DNA of 64,000 nt from NCBI GenBank assembly GCA_965231815.1, contig OZ246890.1:1798001-1862000 (forward strand), given 5' to 3'. Positions 42,363-50,473 of this stretch are shown here, in pieces; position 1 is the stretch's first letter, and each line of letters starts with the position of its first letter. This DNA is from JAPPFW01 sp965231815 (GTDB taxonomy: Bacteria > Actinomycetota > Acidimicrobiia > Spongiisociales > Spongiisociaceae). A program made the translations under genes and the position numbers. Under the pieces are notes generated by a model, which worked only from the letters and a program-made list of their open reading frames with translations, ran no database searches and was not told the DNA's origin.

Positions 42363-42531
42363 ATCGACCCGGAGCGCACCCGCCGCTGATCACGGGAACC
42401 AGTCGCATGGCGACCGTCCGGCGATTCGAGACCGGGCCGCACCTCGGTTGCGACTACCCTCCATACTTCGAGAAAATATGCGGACCCCCGTTGTGCTGCG
42501 GGTCCGGTCAGCCTGGAGACTGCAAGAGTTT

Positions 42532-43956
42532 ATGCGGGAACCCGCCATCCTCAATAGCGCCTACGCGCTGGCCCACGCTCCCGAACTGGTGCGTTATGGA
42601 TCGAAACCCGTTCGCGAGATCCGTCGTGATCCGTCTCTCCTGCCGTCGATGACCGAGGGGCTGCGGCCCTGGAATGAGGTGATCGGGTATCCACCCAACC
42701 AGGTTTTCATCGGCAATCTGCAACCTCGCGACCTTGTTTCGATCCCTCGACCCTGGTACAGGAACCGGGTCGAGCATGCCGTCCCTTCCGGGCCTTTCGG
42801 GCGGATGATCACCCAAGCCGCGCTCTACGGGCTCATGAAGTTGTGTGATGACTTCGATCTGTTGACTATCGACGAGAAGCTTGCCGAACAGGCCAGGCTG
42901 GAACTCATCGAGTTCGATCACCGTAGGGACCGGATCGTCGGCGCCGATCCGGCCGAGTTGAAGGAACTCCTCGACGGGGGTAGCGGTCTTCCGCTCTACC
43001 ACGGCACTCGCGTCGCGGGTTTCATTCGTACGGCCCATGAACAGGACGCCTCGCTGGCGGCATCGGTCTTGCTCGAGAACCTGGCGTGCAAGGCGACCGC
43101 GGTCCTAGCGGTTTCCGATCTTCTGAGGTACGGCAGCCTTGCGCCCTCTCGGGTCGATTACCTGTTCAACAGCGGTGAGGAGGCGGTCGGAGACCGCTAC
43201 CAGCGGGGGGGCGGGAGCCTCTCGAAGGCGATCGGCGAAGTGGTGGGATGCGTGAACGCCACCGGGTCCGACCTCAAGGCGTTCTGTGCCGCTCCCGTCC
43301 ACGCCCTTATCGCGAGCGGGGCGATGGTTGCCGCGGGACTCTACGATCACGTCGTGGTCCTCGGCGGCGGCTCGCTGGCCAAACTAGGTATGAAGTTCGC
43401 AGCCCACCTTCGCAACGGGGTACCGGTCATGGAGGACTGTCTGGCTTCCATGGCTTTCCTGGTAGGACTCGCCGACGGAGACGCAATGCGGTTGCGGCTC
43501 GACCTGACGGGCAAGCATCCGATCGGCGCCGGGTCGTCCCCCCGCGCGGTATACGAGGCGTTGGTGATCGAACCGTTGGCCAGGGTCGGTCTTGGCATCA
43601 CCGACGTCGACAGGTACGCGGTGGAGATGCATAACCCGGAGATCACCGAACCGGGAGGGAGCGGCGACGTTCCCAGAACCAACTACCGTACTCTCGGAGC
43701 GATGGCGGTGCTGCAGGGAGAGATCGGGAGAAGCGACATCAATCGTTTCGTGGCTGAACACGGAATGCCGGGCTTCGCTCCCACACAAGGCCACATTCCC
43801 GCCGGAGTACCCTATCTGGGCCATGCTCAGCAGGCTATGGATCGGCAGGAACTGGACAGGGCGATGATCGTCGCCAAGGGAAGCCTGTTCCTGGGACGGA
43901 TGACGCAGTTGGTGGACGGGGTCTCTTTCGTGGTTGAAAAGGAACGCCGTCCGTGA
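42532..43956 (+). CDS. grdC: Glycine reductase component C beta-like protein (GrdC-like)
   Basis: In the family this thiolase-like subunit takes the carboxymethyl group from GrdA selenium and, with GrdD, yields acetyl phosphate. Start MREPAILNSAYALAHAPELV, then VIGYPPNQVFIGNLQPRDLV and a downstream thiolase/FabH-like fold with AFCAAPVHALIASGAMVAAG (candidate active Cys) and GHIPAGVPYLGHAQQAM match GrdC. 474 residues, slightly shorter than clostridial GrdC. ATG at 42532 is preferred over 42478 since family proteins start at this point. Divergent from the PaREP1/amidohydrolase remnants and followed by the grdA-like gene. Confidence 0.83.
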   Translation: MREPAILNSAYALAHAPELVRYGSKPVREIRRDPSLLPSMTEGLRPWNEVIGYPPNQVFIGNLQPRDLVSIPRPWYRNRVEHAVPSGPFGRMITQAALYGLMKLCDDFDLLTIDEKLAEQARLELIEFDHRRDRIVGADPAELKELLDGGSGLPLYHGTRVAGFIRTAHEQDASLAASVLLENLACKATAVLAVSDLLRYGSLAPSRVDYLFNSGEEAVGDRYQRGGGSLSKAIGEVVGCVNATGSDLKAFCAAPVHALIASGAMVAAGLYDHVVVLGGGSLAKLGMKFAAHLRNGVPVMEDCLASMAFLVGLADGDAMRLRLDLTGKHPIGAGSSPRAVYEALVIEPLARVGLGITDVDRYAVEMHNPEITEPGGSGDVPRTNYRTLGAMAVLQGEIGRSDINRFVAEHGMPGFAPTQGHIPAGVPYLGHAQQAMDRQELDRAMIVAKGSLFLGRMTQLVDGVSFVVEKERRP

Positions 43957-43994
43957 AGGCCGTAACGACCGATGAGATGAAAGGAGTCCGACAC

Positions 43995-44447
43995 ATGGAC
44001 TTGAAGGGCAAGAGCGTGGTGGCGATCGGTGAGCGGGAGGGGGTCAACGGACCCAGCCTCAAGCTGCTGGCCGAATCCGCCGGCGCCGATGTGGTGTTCA
44101 GCGTTACCCAGTGCTTCGTCTGAACGGCGGGGGGCGCCATGGACCTGGAGGATCAGGCGAACGTCAACCGCCTGGCCGAGACCTCCGTCGGTGACGAGAT
44201 GGTCGTGTTGCTCGGGCAACCGGACGCCAACAGCGCCGGTCTCTTCGCAGAGACGGTAACGAGTGGCGATCCGACCTGGGCTGGTCCTTTGGCCGGAGTC
44301 CCGTTGGGACTTCCTGTTTATCACATACTGGAGCCGGAGATCAAAGAACAGATCGATGAAGAACTCTATGACGAGCACGTTGGCCTGATGGAGTTGTCGG
44401 CCGATGTGGATGAGATAATCCACTGGGTGGCGATCTGCAGAGATTGA
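43995..44447 (+). CDS. grdA: Glycine reductase selenoprotein A (GrdA-like), UGA = Sec43
   Basis: Small selenoprotein that carries the carboxymethyl group as a selenoether in Grd complexes. ATG at 43995 follows AAGGAG. The frame reads MDLKGKSVVAIGEREGVNGP, then VVFSVTQCFV, UGA at 44121-44123, TAGGAMDLEDQANVNRLAE, and ends near DVDEIIHWVAICRD. GrdA proteins have ECFVUTAAGAMDLE, with Sec44 in the classical enzymes, so the UGA is in the exact Sec position and the Cys of the CxxU redox pair is present. 150 residues, family length. Treating UGA as stop would leave a useless 42-residue stub beside a perfectly conserved downstream half. Confidence 0.92.
44135..44159 (+). promoter_or_regulatory. Candidate SECIS hairpin of the grdA-like gene
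   Basis: Eleven bases after the UGA, CGCC (44135-44138) can pair with GGCG (44156-44159), or alternatively CCTG (44144-44147) with CAGG (44154-44157) around loop GAGGAT. The fold is less clean than in the grdB-like gene, but loop distance from UGA is in the usual range. Confidence 0.45.
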
Positions 44448-44476
44448 GACCGTACTTCCTTCGATGCTCCGGCCCG

Positions 44477-44496
44477 CCTGCCCCGGCGTAGGCAGG
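44477..44496 (+). terminator. Hairpin after the grdA-like gene
   Basis: CCTGCC, an eight-base loop, GGCAGG, 29 bases after the grdA-like stop. No T-run, so termination is only suggested. The following 100 bases hold nothing recognisable apart from TATTACCTGGTCAGGACG, which resembles the reverse of the family B core. Confidence 0.35.
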
Positions 44497-44597
44497 GCAG
44501 CAGGCTAAGTGCCTTACCCGGCCCCGGGTTCCGGTGCCCGAACGTGTGCGGGACCCGCGGAGGATGATCGAAGCTGTATTACCTGGTCAGGACGTGA

Positions 44598-44714
44598 CTA
44601 GGAGGTGCTGAGAAACCCCGTACAAAGGGGTTCAGCCGCTAACCCACAACTCCATGACCAGGCGGTTTGCCGACCACCGAACCCCGTGAGATTCGTTTTT
44701 GAGCACCCTCCCAG
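44598..44714 (+). repeat. Family A mobile repeat, copy A4
   Basis: 117 bp from CTAG to CCAG (a changed CTAG), one G shorter than the other copies near the left end (GAGGTGCTGAG). The centre ACCCACAACTCCATGACCAG is identical to A3. It lies just left of the family C copy. Confidence 0.9.
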
Positions 44715-44715
44715 T

Positions 44716-45089
44716 GTCCCGAGTCGGAAGTTCCGTGCACATCGCGAGTAACCACCCGGCCTGCTTCCGGCACAGACCCGGGTTAAGATCGCGAAAACCG
44801 AACTACCCGGATGGGACCCCTCTCAGTGGGACCCACCCCCGGCCGCCGCCTCCTCAGCGTCGAAACGCGTCCCGCTAACCCCTCGCCTTGCCAAACAGAG
44901 GCAAGGCAGAAGAAAACAAGCAAGATGATCCCAACCCCGGTCCGGTCGGTACCTGACCCAACCGTCGGTGCTTTACGGTTACCCACCAGTATGCAGACCG
45001 GGTATGACAGATTTCCCCGGCCGTCGGGTTACGCCCGTCGGAAAGATTTCGCGGTCTCCCGAACACAAGCGAAACAACGATTCACGACA
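44716..45089 (+). repeat. Family C repeat, copy C1
   Basis: About 375 bases with no gene that match 60272-60876 in several ordered blocks: TGTCCCGAGTCGGA, ATCGCGAGTAACCA-CCGG, GATGATCCCAACCCCGGT followed by CGGTACC, GGTTACCCACCAGTATGCAG and CGAACACAAGCGAA. Between blocks the copies differ in length and sequence. It contains a short hairpin CCTTGCC/GGCAAGG around AAACAGA. Bordered by A4 on the left and B2 on the right. Confidence 0.65.
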
Positions 45090-45300
45090 CTAGGCCCGAT
45101 TATTCATGGATGGAGGTTTGGAGGATGAGTGGAGTAGACCATATTCGCGCCCTGACCAGGCAATACAGCTATCGGCGTTTCCCATCCCGGTCCTATTTAG
45201 AGATTCACCTATCGGGTGAACGGTGGGTAGCCCCCCAAAACTCGGGTGGAACTGGCGTAACATGCCTCGGTGTGTGGGAAACCTGAATAATCAGGGCTAG
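45090..45300 (+). repeat. Family B mobile repeat, copy B2
   Basis: 211 bp from CTAG to CTAG, the same length as B1 and about 85% similar by eye. Ends GGCCCGATTATTCATGGATG and GAATAATCAGGGCTAG. Sits directly after family C copy C1 and 55 bases from the end of the polyprenyl synthase gene. Confidence 0.9.
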
Positions 45301-45355
45301 GCCGCTTTGCCATTCATCGGCATAACCCCTGCCCCATGAAGGATCGGGGCCTGCC

Positions 45356-46351
45356 TCATCCGCTCGCCTGGTGGACCCGGTCGACCAGATAGGCGCCCAT
45401 AGTCCGCAGCACGGAACGGGCGGTGACGTCAGGTAGGGAATCGATTGCTTCCGAGGCGGTATCGAGGCGCCGAACACACTGCTCCAGCACCCTGTCGATG
45501 TAACCACCCTCCCGGACCAGACCGATTACTTCTTCGACTGCACGATCCGAGTACGGCACGCCTTCCTCTAGGAGCTCGCGGACTCGGGCCCCGGTCGGAC
45601 CTTCCAAGGCATAGAGAACCGGAAGGGTGTAGACCCCTTGACGAATGTCGCTTCCGGCGGGTTTGCCGATTTGTTCATCGGTGGCTACCAGGTCGAGCGC
45701 ATCGTCGGTTATCTGGAAGACCATTCCCAATTCCCAGGTGGCGGTTGATAGGGCCTCCACGAACTCCCGTGGAGCGTCGGCGGCGATCGCTCCCATCCGC
45801 GCGGCGGTCCTGATCAGGCTCGCGGTCTTGCCCTCCATGATCCGGTAGTGCTCGGCAGGGCCGTGTGCCAGGTCTCCGGTCAGGTGCAGCTCGAGTGCTT
45901 GTCCCTCCACTAGTTCCGTGTAGGTCCGCGCCAATAGCGCGACCGTCTCCAGGCCCAGGGTATCCGCTGCGAGCTCGGAGGCCTTGGCGATGAGGAAGTC
46001 TCCGGCCAGGATGGCCTGGGAGTTCTTCCATCTAACGTTCACCGAGAGGGTTCCCCGCCGGGTCTCAGCCTCGTCTATCACGTCATCGTGGTACAGCGAT
46101 CCGACATGGATGAGTTCAACCGCCGCTCCGGCATCGACCAAGCGGTGGTCGTGGGAGGGTCCGAATTCCCCTGCGAGTTGGGTAAGGATAGGTCGAAAGC
46201 GTTTCCCGCCCGCCACCAGCAAGTGTTGGGTGATCTCGGTCAGGTAGGGATCGCCGGCGGCCGACACCTCTAGGAGGCGTTCCTCGACCAGTCCGATTCG
46301 ATCCCACACCTCGGGTAGGTCGATAAGGTCCGGGAGAGTCAGGGTGGCCAT
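45356..46351 (-). CDS. Polyprenyl diphosphate synthase (trans-type)
   Basis: Extends isoprenoid chains, probably for the menaquinone side chain. First aspartate-rich motif in SLYHDDVIDEAETRRG, GGKRFRPIL, second aspartate-rich motif FQITDDALDLV and KPAGSDIRQGVYTLPVLYAL are all present. 331 residues with ATG at 46351; the frame stays open upstream through a repeat, but homology and GGCGGAG before the ATG favour this start. Product chain length is not readable with certainty. The gene is flanked by two family B copies. Confidence 0.92.
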   Translation of the reverse strand: MATLTLPDLIDLPEVWDRIGLVEERLLEVSAAGDPYLTEITQHLLVAGGKRFRPILTQLAGEFGPSHDHRLVDAGAAVELIHVGSLYHDDVIDEAETRRGTLSVNVRWKNSQAILAGDFLIAKASELAADTLGLETVALLARTYTELVEGQALELHLTGDLAHGPAEHYRIMEGKTASLIRTAARMGAIAADAPREFVEALSTATWELGMVFQITDDALDLVATDEQIGKPAGSDIRQGVYTLPVLYALEGPTGARVRELLEEGVPYSDRAVEEVIGLVREGGYIDRVLEQCVRRLDTASEAIDSLPDVTARSVLRTMGAYLVDRVHQASG

Positions 46352-46439
46352 TTCGTTTGCTCCGCCTCGGGAAAAGGTCTTCCCTATGCTAAAGACATGT
46401 GCATTGATCGCCACCATCGTCGGGTCGATCCACTTTGGC

Positions 46440-46649
46440 GTAACCCCTATTTTTGATGGATGGGGGTTTGGGTATGGGTGGAGGAAGCCACAATAGCGTC
46501 CTGACCAGGCAATACACCTATCGGCGTTTCCCGTCCCGGTCCGGTGTGGAGATGCACCCGCCGGGTGAAACCGGTCGGTTCCTACTAAATAATCAGGTTG
46601 AACCGGCGATACATGCCGCGGTGTGTGGGAAACCCGAACGATCAGGGTT
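46440..46649 (+). repeat. Family B mobile repeat, copy B3
   Basis: About 210 bp from GTAA to TTAA, with ends TAACCCCTATTTTTGATGG and CGAACGATCAGGGTTAA. The core GTCCTGACCAGGCAATACAC is as in B1 and B2, the rest more diverged. It lies between the divergent starts of the polyprenyl synthase and clpC, so one or both promoters must be within or beside it. Confidence 0.82.
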
Positions 46650-46730
46650 AAAGTCACTAATAGGAATCAGGAGGGCTTAAGCTTGTATCCTCGGAGGGGT
46701 AGAGTCATGGGTCCGGGGAGGTGTTAGGTA

Positions 46731-49220
46731 ATGTTTGAGCGTTTCACCGACCGGGCGCGCCGAGTGGTTGTCCTAGCCCAGGAAGAAGCCCGGTTGCTCA
46801 ACCACAACTACATCGGCACCGAGCACATTCTCCTCGGGCTGATACATGAAGGTGAGGGCGTGGCGGCACGGAGCCTTCAGAGTTTGGGCATCCGGCTGGA
46901 CTCGGTACGTAGCCAGGTTGTGGAGACCATCGGACAGGGCCACCAATCTCCATCCGGACATATACCGTTCACACCTAGGGCCAAGAAAGTTCTCGAACTG
47001 AGCCTGCGTGAGGCTCTGCAGCTGGGACATAACTACATCGGCACCGAACACATCCTGCTGGGTTTGATCCGGGAAGGTGACGGGGTAGCGGCACAGGTAT
47101 TGGAGAAGCTGGGCGCCGATCTCCCCAAGGTTCGCCAGACGGTCATCCAGTTGCTATCGGGAGGGTCATCCGACGAACCCACCCCGGCCGGCACGGCGCC
47201 CTCCACGAGAGGCTCCGCGGTATCCGGATCCACGGTTCTCGATCAGTTCGGTAGGAACCTCACCCAGTTGGCCGGGGAGCATGAACTCGACCCGGTGATC
47301 GGCCGGCACACGGAAATCCGACGTGTCATGCAGATACTCTCCCGGCGATCCAAGAACAACCCGGTCCTGATCGGCGAACCAGGTGTCGGCAAGACCGCCA
47401 TCGTTGAGGGATTGGCCCAGCAGATCGTAGGGGGAGAGGTTCCGGACACCCTCACCTCAAAGCAGATATACACCCTTGACCTAGGGGCTCTGGTCGCAGG
47501 CTCCCGCTATCGGGGTGACTTCGAGGAACGGCTCAAGAAAGTTCTCAAAGAGATAAACAGCCGAGGGGATGTCATCCTGTTCATAGATGAGATCCATACC
47601 CTGGTGGGGGCCGGCGCCGCCGAAGGGGCTATCGACGCCGCCAGCATCCTCAAACCCATGCTGGCGCGAGGAGAACTACAAACGGTGGGCGCCACCACCC
47701 TCGAGGAGTACCGCAAGTACCTGGAGAAGGACTCGGCTCTCGAACGCCGCTTCCAACCCATTCACGTAGAGGAACCCACCGTGGCCGAAACAGTCCTGAT
47801 ACTGCATGGCCTGAAGGATCGTTACGAGGTCCATCATTCGGTCCGCTTCACAGATGACGCCATCAAGATGGCCGCCAGCCTCGCCGATCGATATATATCC
47901 GACCGGTTCCTCCCCGACAAGGCGATCGACCTGATAGACGAAGCGGGTAGCAGGAATCGTATCTTCCGGCGGAGTTCAAGCCCGCAGCTCAAGCAGATCG
48001 ACGACCAGCTGAGCGCAGTTCGTAACGACAAACTCAAAGCGGTCTCCGCCCAGCAGTTCGAGCAGGCGGCCAAGCTGCGAGATCAGGAGCGGGCGTTGCT
48101 CTCCGACCGGGTCCGTCGGAGCTCCGAGCTGGGAATCAGCACCAAGACCGACGACTGGGTGATCGACGAGGACGAGATCGCCGATGTTCTCGCCCAATGG
48201 ACCGGGATACCGGTTCAACGCCTGACCGAGGAGGAGACTGCCCGTCTGGTCCATATGGAAGAGGAAATGCACAAGCGGATCATCGGTCAACATGACGGGA
48301 TTTCGGCGGTTAGCAGGGCGATCCGACGGACCCGGGCGGGCCTCAAGGATCCCAAGCGGCCCAGCGGTTCCTTCATTTTCCTCGGTCCCTCCGGGGTAGG
48401 TAAGACGGAGACGGCCAAGGCCTTGGCCGAGTTCCTATTCGGTGACGAGGACTCTCTAGTGCAGCTCGACATGTCCGAATACATGGAGAAGCACACGGTG
48501 AGCCGACTGGTGGGGTCCCCCCCCGGCTACGTGGGGTATGACGAGGGCGGCCAACTAACCGAAGCTGTACGCCGCAAGCCCTTCTCGGTCGTGCTCTTCG
48601 ACGAGATCGAGAAGGCACACCCCGACGTTTTCAATACTCTGTTGCAGATTCTCGAGGACGGACGCCTCACCGACGCGCAGGGAAGGACCGTGGATTTCAA
48701 GAACACGGTGATCATCATGACCTCGAACCTGGGTTCTCAGTCGCTTCGCAAGCGCGCGGTCGGTTTCCAGCATGAGAACGACGAGGTCGGTTACGAAAAG
48801 ATGAAACAGAAGCTGACCGACGACTTGAAGCGCCATTTCCGCCCTGAGTTTCTCAACCGGATTGATGAAGTGATCGTTTTCCACCGGCTGACCGAGGATG
48901 AGGTCAAGCAGATCGTCGATCTGCTCCTGGTTCGGGACAGGGAGCAGTTAGCTACCCAAGCTCTCGACTTGGTACTGAGCGACGCCGCCAAGAAGTTCCT
49001 GGTACGGAAGGGATACGATCGGGAACTGGGCGCCCGGCCCCTGAGACGCGCTATCCAGCGCTACCTGGAGGATCCTCTGGCCGAACAGGTGTTGTTGGGC
49101 GATTACCCGTCCGGCACCACCATCGTGGTTGATGCTAATCCGGAAGGCGAGAGCCTTATCTTCGAGATGGTGGACACCCCGGACACGCCGCCGGTCGATC
49201 TGGTCGAATCCGAGTCATAG
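46731..49220 (+). CDS. clpC: Clp protease ATP-binding subunit ClpC
   Basis: AAA+ unfoldase that feeds substrates to ClpP. N-domain with two repeats (about 1-145, MFERFTDRARRVVVLAQEEA and HNYIGTEHILLGLIREGDGV), first AAA module with Walker A GEPGVGKTAI, a middle domain including a UVR-like stretch (FEQAAKLRDQERALL), and second AAA module with GPSGVGKTETAKAL, Walker B VVLFDEIEKAHPDV and a VGF loop (KRAVGFQHEN) for ClpP docking. 829 residues. A strong Shine-Dalgarno GGGGAGG precedes the ATG. Confidence 0.96.
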   Translation: MFERFTDRARRVVVLAQEEARLLNHNYIGTEHILLGLIHEGEGVAARSLQSLGIRLDSVRSQVVETIGQGHQSPSGHIPFTPRAKKVLELSLREALQLGHNYIGTEHILLGLIREGDGVAAQVLEKLGADLPKVRQTVIQLLSGGSSDEPTPAGTAPSTRGSAVSGSTVLDQFGRNLTQLAGEHELDPVIGRHTEIRRVMQILSRRSKNNPVLIGEPGVGKTAIVEGLAQQIVGGEVPDTLTSKQIYTLDLGALVAGSRYRGDFEERLKKVLKEINSRGDVILFIDEIHTLVGAGAAEGAIDAASILKPMLARGELQTVGATTLEEYRKYLEKDSALERRFQPIHVEEPTVAETVLILHGLKDRYEVHHSVRFTDDAIKMAASLADRYISDRFLPDKAIDLIDEAGSRNRIFRRSSSPQLKQIDDQLSAVRNDKLKAVSAQQFEQAAKLRDQERALLSDRVRRSSELGISTKTDDWVIDEDEIADVLAQWTGIPVQRLTEEETARLVHMEEEMHKRIIGQHDGISAVSRAIRRTRAGLKDPKRPSGSFIFLGPSGVGKTETAKALAEFLFGDEDSLVQLDMSEYMEKHTVSRLVGSPPGYVGYDEGGQLTEAVRRKPFSVVLFDEIEKAHPDVFNTLLQILEDGRLTDAQGRTVDFKNTVIIMTSNLGSQSLRKRAVGFQHENDEVGYEKMKQKLTDDLKRHFRPEFLNRIDEVIVFHRLTEDEVKQIVDLLLVRDREQLATQALDLVLSDAAKKFLVRKGYDRELGARPLRRAIQRYLEDPLAEQVLLGDYPSGTTIVVDANPEGESLIFEMVDTPDTPPVDLVESES

Positions 49221-49333
49221 ACGTTCCGCATTGCGATTTACCGGCCCGCTCGCTTCTGCCCTGGTTCAGAACGCGGTAGACTGACCGGCACCTAGTATCC
49301 CTGTGGCGGGGTTCGATGAGGAGGAAGGGCACC

Positions 49334-50434
49334 ATGTTGTACACGAGAAACAGGCTGTTGATCTTGTTGATGGCTCTCGGGCTGCTGGTTACGGCATGCG
49401 GTGGCGATGATGATCCGAGTGTCCTCACCGCAACCCAAGTGACCTCCGACTCGCCCGACGCTCCTCCCCCTCCTGCTGCTGGTGAGGCGATCAGGGTTGG
49501 TTTGGTGTATGACATCGGTGGTAGGGGTGATCAGTCGTTCAATGATGCGGCAGCGATTGGTTTGGATCGTGCGGCGTCTGAGTTGGGTATTGAGTTCTCG
49601 GAGGCTTCGGCTAACGAGGATGGGACGAATCGTGAGGAGTTGTTGGCGCTGCAAGCTTCCGAAGGCGCTGACCTGGTGATCGGGGTGGGTTTCTTGTTCG
49701 GTGAGCCGATGGCCAATGTGGCGTCCGAGTTTCCCGATACGCACTTTGCGATTGTGGATTCGACGGTTGATTCTCCCAATGTGGCGGGGTTGATCTTTGC
49801 TGAGGAGCAGGGTTCGTTTCTGGTGGGTGTGGCTGCGGCTCTCAAGACCCGGAATGAGACTGTCGGTTTCATCGGTGGTGTGAACATTCCGTTGATCCAT
49901 GCGTTCGAGGCGGGGTTCCTGGCTGGTGTCCAAGCTGTCAATCCGGATATCACGATCCTTTCGCAGTACGTGACGGAGCCGCCGGATTTTGATGGTTTTA
50001 ACGATCCTGCGGCGGGCCGGGTGGTTGCCCAGTCGATGTTCGAGCAGGGCGCCGATGTGATTTATCACGCGGCGGGTGGTACCGGTGGTGGTTTGTTCCA
50101 GGCTGCGAAGGACTTTTCGGAGGCCAACGACACTCATGTGTGGGCTATAGGGGTTGACTCGGACCAGTACTTGACCGCCGGTGACTTCCAGTCGTACATC
50201 CTGACTTCGATGCTCAAGCGGGTGGATGTGGCGGTGTTCAACACCATCCAGGCTGTCCAGAACGGTACGTTCAATGCGGGCCCACAGGTTTTCGATCTCT
50301 CGGTCGACGGGGTCGGCTATTCCACGTCGGGCGGGTTCGTTGACGATATTGCTGCCGAACTTGAGGACTATAAGCAGCAGATCGTGTCCGGGACGATTAA
50401 CGTGAGTCCAGACCCGGCTGATTACCAGGGCTGA
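49334..50434 (+). CDS. BMP-family lipoprotein, nucleoside-type ABC substrate-binding protein
   Basis: Extracytoplasmic binding protein of a PnrA/TmpC type. A signal peptide with lipobox LLVTAC (about 18-23) is followed by a D/P/S-rich linker. The BMP domain shows IRVGLVYDIGGRGDQSFNDA, DLVIGVGFLFGEPMANVASE, VGFIGGVNIPLIHAFEAGF and VIYHAAGGTGGGLFQAAKDF. ATG at 49334 follows AGGAGG; the ATG at 49316 is part of that ribosome site. From about 49490 the codons turn markedly richer in G/T endings than in neighbours. Starts an operon with the two-domain ATPase and two permeases. Confidence 0.92.
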   Translation: MLYTRNRLLILLMALGLLVTACGGDDDPSVLTATQVTSDSPDAPPPPAAGEAIRVGLVYDIGGRGDQSFNDAAAIGLDRAASELGIEFSEASANEDGTNREELLALQASEGADLVIGVGFLFGEPMANVASEFPDTHFAIVDSTVDSPNVAGLIFAEEQGSFLVGVAAALKTRNETVGFIGGVNIPLIHAFEAGFLAGVQAVNPDITILSQYVTEPPDFDGFNDPAAGRVVAQSMFEQGADVIYHAAGGTGGGLFQAAKDFSEANDTHVWAIGVDSDQYLTAGDFQSYILTSMLKRVDVAVFNTIQAVQNGTFNAGPQVFDLSVDGVGYSTSGGFVDDIAAELEDYKQQIVSGTINVSPDPADYQG

Positions 50435-50473
50435 TGATCAGGAGGATCCGGTGGATGTTCGACCGGTGAACGT

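Noticed and set aside
44121..44123. The UGA in the grdA-like gene as an ordinary nonsense mutation or frameshift
   Set aside because: It falls on the single family position that carries selenocysteine, and both sides are highly conserved in one frame.
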